DNA of 64,000 nt from Gaeumannomyces sp. JS-464. Its lineage: Eukaryota; Ascomycota; Sordariomycetes; Magnaporthales; Magnaporthaceae. The translations under genes and the position numbers were made by a program. How positions within the stretch are numbered: the first letter of the stretch is position 1; each line of letters begins with the position of its first letter. The stretch covers positions 15,457,501-15,521,500 of the forward strand of contig NGZR01000001.1 in NCBI GenBank assembly GCA_002197995.1, given 5' to 3'. Under the pieces are notes generated by a model, which worked only from the letters and a program-made list of their open reading frames with translations, was not told the DNA's origin and searched no databases. Shown here piece after piece: positions 24,430 through 34,722 of the stretch.

Positions 24430-24615
24430 TGTAATAAGCTAAGTTAATAAGTGGTAACCAATAAGTGCCGAAATAATACTATGTTATAGAATGAAAAGAA
24501 AGGGAAGAAAAGCAGTTTTCTTTTAAAAAATTGGCTTTCGTTATATAAAGTAATAAAACGGTTTAAAAGTAATTTTTAAACTTATAACCCGTACTATTAG
24601 CACGGAATTATAACA
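24430..24615 (-). repeat. 5' LTR of Y (186 bp)
   Basis: TGTAATAAGC...ATTATAACA, partner of 17232-17417. Immediately beyond its right end, sequence from the middle of pogo P5 starts, without the rest of P5 on the other side of Y. Confidence 0.85.
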
Positions 24616-25309
24616 GTGGTTAACATATAATTTTATAAAGTTTTCGATTTATTAATTGTACGCGTTTTTTAACAAATTAAAACATTTAACGTTAAACGGT
24701 TAAAAAAAGTAAAACGAATACGAAAGCATATAAAGCGTAACAATGTAATATTTTTAATAATAAAGTTTAAAATATGTCGAATAGTAACTTTTGTAACCGT
24801 TTAGCATTAATAAACGATATATCCTTTTTATACGCGATGTAATATATTTATCGAAATGCCGGATTTATTTTAAACCGAGCTTATTTGTAACCACGCGTTA
24901 AAATTCGTTATAATAATTTAATTACGTAAAAAGTTGGTTTTTAAATACTAATTAGCTAAATAATATTACTTTTTAACCATAATAAAAGGAAAATTCGCTT
25001 AATTATAATAATTAACTTTTTAAATAGTTAACCGTAACTTATTCCCGATTATTAAACCGGATTAGTTTTGTTTTATTACAACTTTTTAACGTTATATAAT
25101 TATAACAACGGCGATTATACTTATAAAAAAGCCGGTTTTATCGAAATTATAAATATCGTTATTTAAAATGCTATATTTAGTTATAATGTTTATATAAAAT
25201 CGAATTACGTAAAAACGAGTTTAAAATTTTCGCATTTAGCTTTTTAATAATTATATTTTCGAATTTAACGCGTACCGAGCTTTGCGCGGCGTTTAACGAA
25301 CTTTTCAAC

Positions 25310-25480
25310 TGTTATAAAGTAGCCTAAAAGTAGTCGCTTAAAAGCCCAAAAAAGTGATAAATAAAGCTAACAAAGGAAGAGATTTACCTGCCGAAAGCCT
25401 AAAACTACAAAAAGGACTATATACAAGCTACAAGGCAAACTTTAGCATTAAAATTGGGCTACTAGGCTTAATCCATAACA
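25310..25480 (-). repeat. LTR of Z (left, 171 bp)
   Basis: TGTTATAAAGTAGCC...AATCCATAACA, matching 27124-27296 throughout with RIP-type differences. Confidence 0.85.
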
Positions 25481-25619
25481 TATTCTCGTTTTTAAAATCC
25501 TTTTGGGCCGGCCTCGCGTCGCGTTAAGCACTCGGCACACCGGACCCACATTAAACCTTAACAAAAAAGCTAAACATTTTATGCCTAAGCAATGCGCACA
25601 AACCACGCAATTGCTTTTG

Positions 25620-26330
25620 CTATTGTTCGTGGCACTCGTGCCGGTACCGGTTTTTGGGGTGAGAAGGCTTTCGGGTATATTGTAATCCTAAAAGCTGTCT
25701 ATCTTCTAAGTACAAAGGAAGGCTCCTCGTGCGAGCCTTGCTTGGGATACATATATCCCATGCCGGAGGCCGCGGGGTGCGGTCGTGCGAGGCAGATCCC
25801 AGAGTCGGGATCTAACCTGGAACTTGCACAGCCTCCTTGCATGACGGCATGACCGGTGATCTCCGTGCCGGAGGCTCCGTGCCGGGGAGACGTTGTCTCC
25901 CGTCACGGTGCCCCGAGTCGTGGGTCCACCGCATCCGTAAATCGCCTCATGCGACCTTTGGCTGCCATTCCAACAGTTATCCTTATTAAAGCCTTCGGGC
26001 ACGCGCGCTTTTAACACGCACTTAATTCGGCTAAAAGCAATCCCCGTGTTCCCGGCGGGTCGCTGGGGGAAAAAAACTGCATAGCCGTGCAATTCACCTG
26101 CCAAACGCTTTATCCGCCACCGATTTGTGGCGCGTTAAGCCCTTTTAGCTAAACCTTTACGGCTGTGGCACGAAGCTAGCTTTGCAAATGCTTTAAAGCG
26201 TTTGCCGACGAGGGGCAAAGCTTAGCCCGACCTTGGCCCGCTCCCGGTCCGACTGCCCCGCATTTGCCCTTCGCTTTCTTTTTTAAGGTTAACCCGGCCC
26301 CTTAGCCCTGGGACCCGTCCCCGTCCTTTT
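25620..26330. other. GC-rich, unmutated core of Z
   Basis: Base composition and CpA content are normal, in sharp contrast to the surrounding decay. Repeated words such as GCCGGAGGC and CCGTGCCGG occur around 25760-25900. Open stretches exist on both strands (25503-25685 plus, with a hydrophobic LLLLLFVALVPVPVFG segment; 25706-26104 minus), but no protein family is recognised. A single-copy insert captured inside Z would escape RIP, which fits; this is inference. Confidence 0.5.
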
Positions 26331-26689
26331 TTTCGTTTTTACTTATGCACACCTTTTCCTAACTGGCTTATAAAAAAAAGCGACTCCCGATTGCTTCTTT
26401 TAAAGACAATCCTTTTTGAAATGCCCAAGCTTTTTATAATGAAAACAGGTGGCCTGGGTTTTGGCCGCCCGATATTTATACCTTTTCCAGCCGGACCTGG
26501 GTCGCCTCCGTATTTTTCTGCCGTCGTTTATCCGTGTGCGCTATTAAAAACCCTTTTAAAGCCCCGAAGTAGGTTTAGGAAAGCCGCGACTTTTGTTAGC
26601 CACGTCATTTGGAGATCCAGTCGCTTTTGTAATGCCGGCGATACCCCGGCGGCGAGCAGTGCAATTAAGGCCCCCGAGGACTAATTTTC

Positions 26690-27074
26690 GCACCCGCCGC
26701 GTATTTCGTTCGGTCCTAACGGGCTAAAAACTCCGCTAGCGACTCGTTTTTTTTTAGCGCACCGTTACCAATGCTAAGGCAGCTTTTTTTGCTTTGCGTA
26801 TATTACCCATATCGGTTTCCATTTATGCTAAAAACTTTTAATTATTTAAAATTTTTGCCCCCGATTTAACATAATCGAGGTATTGCATTTTAAAAAGGCT
26901 AAAGCGTAAATAAACGTAAAAAAATCGGCCTTGTTAACCCCCTATTGCTAGCTTGTTAACCACTATTTTTATCCGCATTTCGACTAGTTAAAGTTCGAGC
27001 TTTTCCTTTAGTTGTAACTTTGGTGCGTGCGGAAGTGTATAGCGTAATAGGCTTGTTAAAGTCGAGTCGGACAT
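26690..27074 (-). pseudogene. Putative RIP-decayed ORF at the 5' end of Z
   Basis: Minus-strand reading starting at ATG 27074: MSDSTLTSLLRYTLPHAPKL, then charged sequence (KEKLEL..LVEMRIKIVVNK), YLDYVKSGAK and IRKAKKAALALV. Most stops could derive from CAA, CAG or TGG. It lies about 50 bp inside the right LTR, the usual place for a gag start. It is not recognised as a known gag family. Confidence 0.4.
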
Positions 27075-27123
27075 TTTTTCGATTTAGTGCGCGTGTGTAT
27101 CAAAAGAAAAGAGTTTTATTTAA

Positions 27124-27296
27124 TGTTATAAAGTGGTTCGAAAGTGGTCGTTTAGGGGCCTAAAAAAGGTTGTAAATAAAGCTAACAAAGGAAGAAATTT
27201 ACTTGCCAAAGGCCTAAGGCCACGAAGGGGATTATATATAAGTTATAAAGCAAAGCTTTAGCATTAAAATTAGGCCACTAAGTTTAATTTATAACA
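27124..27296 (-). repeat. LTR of Z (right, 173 bp)
   Basis: Starts TGTTATAAAGTGG and ends TTATAACA, partner of 25310-25480. Followed by the target duplication TCGAT and the resumed P5 sequence. Confidence 0.85.
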
Positions 27297-27718
27297 TCGA
27301 TTTAGCATTTGCCGATAGCGCTCGCGTTACGTTCGGCGAGCAATTAGTTAGTTATATTTTAATACTAAAATGCTAAGAAAAAAATGCGCGAAAATCTAGT
27401 TTAAATAGGTATTTAATAAATGATTTTTTTTAAATTCCGTTAATTTTCGGAAATTAGGTTTATAATCGCGTTAAACAGGTTTGCCGGCGCGTTAATCACG
27501 TAATATAGATTTAAAAATATCGCAAATTTTAACTGCCAAACGCAAATTTAATCCCCGATTAAATTGGATTACTTGCATAGCGAAAACAATCCTAGGTTTT
27601 TTAAATGTCGATTTTATTTGTGGTTGTTAAAAAATTAAAATTAAAAATAAAAAACGCAGGTTGCGATAAAAAAACGCGCGATTTGGTAATATGCACGACT
27701 TGTTAATAAACTACGTTA

Positions 27719-28588
27719 ATCGTTTTAAATTAATTAAAACCACTTTTTCATTTTGCTATTTAGCTTAATAATAACGTAAACGACTTTTATTCCTCGTATA
27801 CGAATTGTTATTTGTAAAATTTAAAATAGCTTTTGCATTCGGTAAAAAAACGTTTTAAGTTTGCCGTTTTCGCTTTTATAATGGTTTGGTAAAAGGAATT
27901 TGCACGTTCGAATTGCGATAAGCGTATTAAGTAACGCTAATTTCGCGGTAAGTTGCTTTACTTCAATTTGCCTTTTAGCAAGTTTTTTTGCTATAAGTTT
28001 AAAAAAGTGCGCCGTATCGGCGGCGTTATCGAGGTCGTACTTAACGCTGTTAAAAGTAAAAATCGTAGTTTTTTCCTTTTTAAACCGCTTGCTGCTATTT
28101 GCTATAATATATTATTCGGGGTTTTAGTAAAATGCTTAATAGGATTAATTAAAATGTTATAATAAAAAGGTTTGCTTTTAAAATAAAGCGCTTTAAAAGT
28201 GGTTTTAAATAATAACGCTAGTTAAAGAAATAAAAAAAATACGTAATTAAAAAATAATTTAATTACATGTTTTACGGGATGCTTAAAAGCTAATTTAAAT
28301 TAAGTAATGTTAAAGTTTTAATTCGAACTATTTAAAACAATAAGAAATCCTTTCTTTTTATATTTTATTTTTTTACACGTAGTTTTTTTATAATTTGTTA
28401 CTTTGTTTACAAATTTTTAAAGCTGTTGTAATTTTTTACTTTATTTACAAATTAATAAATTATTAGAAACTGGCTTATTTAAACCTCGTAGTGTTACGTA
28501 ACCAGGGGTGCGGGGTTCCGTTTTTCCCGGCTTTTCCTTTTTAACAGGTTTCGCTTATTAACCCCCTTTTTTAGCTACGGTCGTAACA
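27719..28588 (-). mobile_element. X-related element, 5' LTR and gag start (subfamily X')
   Basis: LTR 28155-28588 on minus begins TGTTACGACCGTAGC and ends TTATAACA. Its upstream third differs from the X LTR while the downstream part is alike. Gag follows leftwards (complement 27730-28140) with the X-type blocks TFNSVKYDLDNA-like and KTFFTECKSYF-like. P5 is inserted at 27717 and the rest of the element is missing. Confidence 0.75.
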
Positions 28589-28743
28589 TAAATGCTATAT
28601 ATAATTTGTGTAATATGTTATAATCGCTTTAATCGTACTTATTACTTGTTATTAAAAGTAATATGTTTAACTTCGACATATTAGGGTTATCGCCGATTTT
28701 GTGCATGTAACGTTTTATGTAACCCGGGTACGGGGTTATAATG

Positions 28744-29190
28744 TGTTACAATCAAAAGTTTGCTCCTAAGGTAAAGCACTTCGAAAGTGGAAAAGACAGT
28801 ATTGCTAATTTGGTTAACAAAAAAACACGTAACTTAAAAGGACAATTTAATTGCTTGCCTTAATAAATGCTTAAAAGCTAACTTAAGTTAACTAATGTTA
28901 AAGCCTTAATTAAAACTACTAAAAAGAAAAAGGAAACCCATTTTTTATATATACGCTGCTTTTTCCTTAGTAGTTTTTAAATTTGTTACTTTGCTTACAA
29001 ATTTATAAATCCTTTTAAATTTGCCGCTTTACTTACAAATTTACAAATCCTTTTTAGATTTATCGCTTTGCTTATAAATTTATAAATCCTTTTTGGGTTA
29101 CGTAACTTTAAACGCTTTAATGCGGGGCAAAGGCATTAGTTAAAGCCTTTCCCGTCCCGCTGTTTTAAGGTTTGCATGCTGGTCGTAATA
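28744..29190 (-). repeat. 3' LTR of X3 (447 bp)
   Basis: On minus begins TATTACGACCAGCATGC and ends TTGATTGTAACA. It contains three tandem blocks (aaatttataaatcc...ttgct) between 28970 and 29100. It matches 37382-38070 minus the inserted solo LTR. Confidence 0.9.
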
Positions 29191-29393
29191 TTAGGTTTCC
29201 CTTTTTAAGCAAAATCCTTTTAGCTATGTTTTATCGCCCCGCTTTTTATTAATAGTAAGTACTTTTTTTCCTTACCATTTCCCATCCCCTTTTTATTTAA
29301 CAAAATGTTTAGCTGGGTGCGAAAACGTCCTTTTGCGAAAAAAACTCTTTAACGTAAAGATTTGCTTATTTAAGTTATTTTTTTACCGTCGAA

Positions 29394-29853
29394 ATGCCTT
29401 TTTGCTTTTTTATTACGAGGTTTTAAAGCGTAAAAAGTGTAAAGCTTTTTTTTAGGACTCGTTTTAATGCGTAAAATGTTTTAATTAAAACCGCTTTAAT
29501 TGCGACATTTTAGGTTTTTCGCTTAAGCAACTTCGTTTTATCGGTTTTTAATACTAACAAATAAAAGCGAAAATTAAAGCGATAAAAAAAAGCGCCGCGT
29601 TTTGGATAATAAACTCGAACGTTTGCGAAAATAAAAAAACATAGTTCGAAAAAAAATGCGTGCAATTCGTTATAGCATTAACGCTATAAAAGAGTTAAAA
29701 CGTATCGAGCGGGAAGAGGCCGACCGGGAGGCTTACTAGGCTGCCTCGCAGCTTAAGCCATTCGTAGCTTTTGCCGTTTCCCCCGATTGGCAAGCATTCG
29801 AAGTTAATTTTAACCTAAACCTGTTTGCCTTTTTTAACTCCGGTACGTTGTAA
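29394..29853 (+). pseudogene. Antisense Cys-rich coiled-coil ORF of X3
   Basis: Starts with the same MPFCFF as in X2 and lies on plus, opposite to X3 gag-pol. From 29590 it is readable as RRVLDNKLERLRK, MRAIRYSINAIKELKRIERE, EEADREAY, a stop, AASQLKPFVAFAVSPDWQAF and NLNLFAFFN, ending at TAA 29851-29853. The span is not a multiple of three, so at least one indel is present. The 3' part (29700-29840) is strikingly little decayed. Confidence 0.7.
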
Positions 29854-29873
29854 CTTTTTTAATAACTTTTTTG

Positions 29874-29944
29874 AGTTTTATAACACACTGGGTATGGCTT
29901 TAGTTTTTCCTATCGAGGTTTTAAGTTTAAATTTTGGCACGATT
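29874..29944 (+). ncRNA. tRNA-like sequence in the 3' module of X3
   Basis: Same position and strand relative to the antisense ORF as in X2. The A-box-like part TAACACACTGGG (29881-29892) is clearer here than in X2, while the B-box has decayed to AGTTTAAATTTTGG. Taking the undecayed base at each site from X2 and X3 gives good A and B boxes. It is probably not functional now. Confidence 0.45.
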
Positions 29945-30059
29945 ATTACTAAAAACCCAATTGTTAAGTTTTTACTAATTGGTTTCCTAACTACTTTTGC
30001 TTTTATTAACCTTTTTATAAATGCTTTTGCCGGTATTTCGTTAAGGTTTTTTAATAATT

Positions 30060-33000
30060 TATAAAGTTAGTTGCTTTTTCCCACGTGTTTTCCTCGTAGC
30101 CGTACTTTTTCCATTTAATTAAGTACTTTTTAAGCCTATTTTTTAGCTTATAGTTTAAAATTTCTTCGATTTCGTACTTTTATTTTAGGTCGATTTTTAT
30201 TACCTTGTTACTTTTAAAGCCCGGTAGCGTTAATTTAAATAGGGAAATATAAAAAACCGGGTGGGATTTTATAGTTAACGGTAGTTAAAGTTTATAATTT
30301 ACGTTAAAACCCTTTTTTAATATTTTAAAAGGTTTTAGTTTTTTTATAATTTAGCTTACTATTTAGTTGTTTTATTTTAACATGGCGTTAAAAAGATAAA
30401 CGCTATTTCCTTTTTTAAAAATCGGTTTTTCAATTTTTTTTATTTGTTTAAATGGTTATGCAGTGCCGTAGCTTTTTTAGTTTTATTTGGAAGTGTTTAT
30501 ATAGTTTAATAAACTCCGTTATTTGTATTTCCGCTATTAAAACATGTTTTCCTATTTTAAGTTTTTTATACGCTTTAAGCGTAAACTTGTAATTCGTATA
30601 AAACGGTGTAATTTTTATGCTTTCGTAAATTAAGCTATTATAAACGAACTAAGCCATAAAGAATAATTATACTTAATTGTTTTATTTATAATTAACGTAA
30701 TAACGTAAATACTATTTTATGGTTTAATTCGTTCGTTTCGTTTATTTATTTGTTTAAAAGTGGTAAGCCGTAAATAAAAAGTGTTCGGCTTTTAGCAAAG
30801 CCGTAAGCCTTTTTTAAAACTTGCTTGTAAATAGCTTATTTTTATCCGTAATTAAACGGTTCGGCGTGCCGTATTCCGCTATTACGTGCTTAATGAAAAC
30901 ATACGCTAATTCGATAGCGTTGCTGCTTTTTTTATACGGTAAAAACAAGGCATATTTGGTAAACCTATTTATTATTATTATACATTATCGTATTTTACTT
31001 TAGTTATTAGTTTTTTAAATTAAAAAAGTTTAATAACAAAATCCATAGTAACTTTTTGCCATATTTCGCTAAACGCCGGTAGTGGTTGTAAAAGCCCATA
31101 TAGCTTATACTTGCTAACCTTGTTTTTAGCATAGCTTTTGCAGTTTTTTATTGCGTTTTATATTTCGGTTTAAGTTTTTACAAACTTGTAATATTGTTAT
31201 AACCGTTTTTATGTTTTTTTACGCTTTAATAGCCGTATATTAACTAATTGTAAACTTGTTAAATTTTTTTTAGGGTTTAAACTTTTCCTTACCGGACCGT
31301 TTTAGCGATTATTTTTTATGCCGGGATTAAAAATCCGTTTGGTTTTTTCGTTAGGATTACTCGTGTTTTTTTAAATATTGCGACCTGGTAATTCGGCCGT
31401 CGGTTTAAAGTATTCGCTTAGCCGTTTTCCAACCCTTTTCGGTATTTTATCCAAACGTCGTAGTTTTGCAAAAACTCGTTTTAACGAACTTATCGCTTAT
31501 TTAGGTTTTTACTAATAGTAAAATGTGTTACGTTTTTATAATTCGTATACATTATAACTTAATATTTAGCTTTATAAAAGTATGGTTGCCATTTTTCGAA
31601 TGCTTGGATTATTGCCAAAAGTTTTATATCGTGGATTTGGTAATTTAATTTAGGTTTATTTAACTTTTGTAAAAAAAACGCGCAAAAGTGCAACCGTTTT
31701 TAATCGTTTCACTATCCGAATTAACCGTCGATTGCGTAATTCGACGGGTTAGTTTTTACTTTAAAAGGTTTTTTTGGGTTTGGGAATATTAATATTAGTT
31801 TTTTTAACACGGCGTCCCGTAATTGCTCGAAAGCTTTTTATTTTTACCTTTTTTAATAGAATTGTTAATTGTTTTTAATAACGTTTGTAAATGGTATGGC
31901 GATTTTATTATAACTATGGATAAACCGTTTATAAAAGTTTAAAAACCTTAAAAACTTTTGTATTTTTGTAACGTTTTTAAATATAAACCACTTTTTAACT
32001 TTTTTAATTTTTTTAAAGTTTATGCAAATTTGTCCAAATGTAATTATAAACTTTAAAAAAGCGACTTTTTGCGAATGCCATTCGCATTTTTCCGGTTTAA
32101 CAAGGAGCTTTATATTAAGCAGCTTTAAAGCATTTTACGTACGTGTTGCTTATGCTTTTTAATCGTTTTTAAAAAAATTAGGATATCGTTTAAATACGCG
32201 AGGATAAAAATGTTAAAATATTCGCATAATATATGGTTAATTATTTTTTAAAACGTGGCTAATGCGTTAGTAAGCCCGAAAGTTATTACTAAAAACTTAT
32301 AGCATTTAAACTTTATTTTAAAAGCTGTAAGCCATTTTTAGCCTTTTTTAATTCGTATTAAATTATAAGCTTTCCGTAAGTTTAAAACTGTAAAATACTA
32401 GGCTTTACCGAGCTTATCTCGTAATTCGTCGATAAAAAGCAAAAAATATTAATTTTTAATCGTAATTTCGTTTAATAAGCGGTAATTAATATATATTCAC
32501 TCCGTCCCGTTTTTTTTTTATAAAGTCCCGTGTTTTATTAAAAAATCGGAAGGTTTAATATATCCTTTTCGTAAATCTTCTTTTAATTGTTTTTTTAATA
32601 CCTTTTATTGCCGAGGGTTAAGCTGGCATAACTTTTGGTATTTAAATTATATTTTTAGTTTAAATTTAATTTTAAAATTAAACGGTTTATATTTAAAAAG
32701 TACCGTTTTTAGGTTTTTTCGGAACAATTTTTCGTATTTGTAGTATTTTTTGAAAATATTCGCAAGCCGTTTTTTAATATTAATTACGTCGTTTTAATCG
32801 CTTTCCATTTTAAATAATCGTATATTCGTTAATGCTAAATGCGAAAATGGATTACTAAATTTTGTTATTATTATAACCTTTTTTCGTTGCTTTTTATCCT
32901 TACGGTTTAAGGTTTAAAATTGGTAAACTGTTTTAATTATTTATAACTTTTCCTATTAGATTTAGCCGGTAGTTTAATTTATTCGTAAATTATTTTCCCT

Positions 33001-34720
33001 AAACTAAAACATTTCGAAAATTACATTTCCTTTTTTTATATCCAGCTTATCCAATATAATTATAACGTTTTCCCCATTTCGAGTGCGTAATATTACTGGC
33101 TATATTTTTTGGTCGATCCATTTTTTATTATAAGCGATAAGTATTTTTTCGACCGTTTTTAATTAATACGGTTGGTATTTCCGTTTTATAAAAATCTTAT
33201 ACCGTTTAACCGTTTATAGCAATACGTAATCGCTTTATACTTTACAATCGATTATTATTTTAACCTTTTTTTTAATATTTTATCCGAAATATTAGTAAGT
33301 TATACGGTTAAATCGATTTTGCTATTACGAGGGTTTTTATTGGTTTTCGTTTCCCATTTCGTGCTTTTCGCTTAAATGGTTTTTTTAATTTTTTTAAAAA
33401 GAACGAGTATTATACGTTCGTTTTTTTCCGGGTCGAACGGTACGTACGCCCGGCGATTTTTAATGCTAAGCTTTCGCCTTTTATGCTATGTGTTTTTTGC
33501 ATTTCGCAATTTCGCATTTCTTTTAATCGAGCGTTTTAGTAACATATAATATCGAATACCGTTCGTTAAGTTTAAAAACTGCGATAAATTTGCTAATTTG
33601 GGTTGGTTTTTATCGTGGTAATTAAAATGCCAAACGAGGTTTAATTTTAAACTTGCTTTTTATTTTCCGTGGGAATAAATCGTATTTAAGCTTAGGTTAT
33701 AAGTGGAATTTGCATTTTTTATAAATACATTTTGTTTAAAAAAGGTGCAAATATCCAAGGTATTTTAAATCGATGCTAAAGTGGTTTTCGGGGTTTAACG
33801 CAGCCCTTTTTAGCTCGTTTACGTTGTCGGACCGGTATTTAGCATATTTAACTTCCTGCTGGTCGTTAAACCACGATAAAGGTTAACCGTTATTTCCGTT
33901 CGCCGGGGTGGCGTAATATAACGGTTTATCGAGGTATTTTAAAATTTTAACGTTTTAAAAACACTTTAAAATATCGAAAAGCGTAAAAGCGCGTTAGCTT
34001 TTCCAATTTGTTTAGCTTTTACAAATTATAAATGCAAAAGTTACGTTGCTCGAACTTTTTGCCTGTTTTTAAAATTCGGCCGTTCCGAATTTTTAACCAT
34101 TTTAATTTATTTTAACGTTAATGTTAAAATCCTTCGATTTTCGAAAAAGGTGTGTTTAGTTTAAAAGCTTTTTTCGGGTTTTTCCTTTTTTCGAATCGCT
34201 TATTACGATTGCTCCTTTTTTGGGTTTTATAAAAGGCGGCGTTGCTTTTTTCCTTCGAATTTGTAAGTCCGAAAATAACGCGTTATTTTCCTCCGTTATT
34301 ATATTTAACTTTAATGGTTTTAAACATACAAATGCTTTCGGGTTTTTAAAAATACCATTTAATAACCTTTTTATTAAATTAATATATAGTATATAGTTCG
34401 TCGTAATAACACGTCCAGCTAAACGCTGTTTTAAAATATAATCCTTTTTATATCGGTTTTTTTGCGTTCGTTAAAGTTAGTTATTTAGCGGTCGCTATCC
34501 CGTTAAAAGCAATTAATTTTAACGTAGCCGGTTTAGCCGCATTTAAAACACTTCCTGTTTTTCGAGTTTTGCTTTTTGCTTTTTTTGCTATTTTTATTAC
34601 TAGTAAACGGCTTTCGTATTAAAGTTTATAAAGTTTAAATGCGTTTTATAAGCCGTAATAAGTTACTATTTAGCTTTTTTTTAATTAACTTTGTTATTTT
34701 ATGCCGCATTTTTAAAACCA
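30060..34720 (-). pseudogene. Pol relic of X3 and 3' part of gag
   Basis: On minus: zinc knuckle at 34506-34550 (C-F-K-C-G-x-T-G-Y-V-K-I-N-C, His replaced by Tyr), reverse transcriptase about 31960-32590 with AYLND in the active site near 32195-32210, RNase H 31380-31900, integrase about 30760-31200 (NCKSYAKN-like zinc region, LFLYGKNK antisense open stretch), and chromodomain 30080-30190. Order and content equal X2. Confidence 0.85.
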
Positions 34721-34722
34721 TA

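Larger units (their letters stand above)
17232..24615 (-). mobile_element. Gypsy retrotransposon Y, complete with both LTRs
   Basis: Two 186-bp LTRs (17232-17417 and 24430-24615) enclose a minus-strand gag-pol. A purine tract (complement of TTTTCTTTTCCCAG, 17421-17434) abuts the left LTR, as expected of the polypurine tract for a minus-strand element. The flanks GCTAT and GTGGT do not match, so no target duplication is visible. The pol order on minus is reverse transcriptase, RNase H, integrase, confirming orientation. Confidence 0.8.
25310..27296 (-). mobile_element. Short LTR-bounded element Z (1987 bp)
   Basis: Flanked by TCAAC (25305-25309) and TCGAT (27297-27301), a 5-bp duplication of TCGAC with one RIP change on each side. 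LTRs are at 25310-25480 and 27124-27296. The 1.64-kb interior lacks any recognisable reverse transcriptase or integrase, so Z must depend on another element (TRIM- or LARD-like). Orientation is set as minus because an ATG-started reading follows the right-hand LTR. Confidence 0.8.
24616..27716 (-). mobile_element. Pogo transposon P5, left-truncated and split by Z
   Basis: 24616-25309 matches the middle of P1 (compare 1990-2690), and 27302-27716 matches its N-terminal third and right end (27700-27716, then TA). Z lies between. The C-terminal part of the transposase and the left end are missing where the LTR of Y abuts. Transposase coding is on minus and full of stops. Confidence 0.85.

Noticed and set aside
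25503..25685. Small protein with a signal-peptide-like hydrophobic segment in Z, considered as a secreted effector
   Set aside because: Only about 34 codons from the internal Met, no cysteine pattern, and overlapping frames are equally open; not enough evidence.
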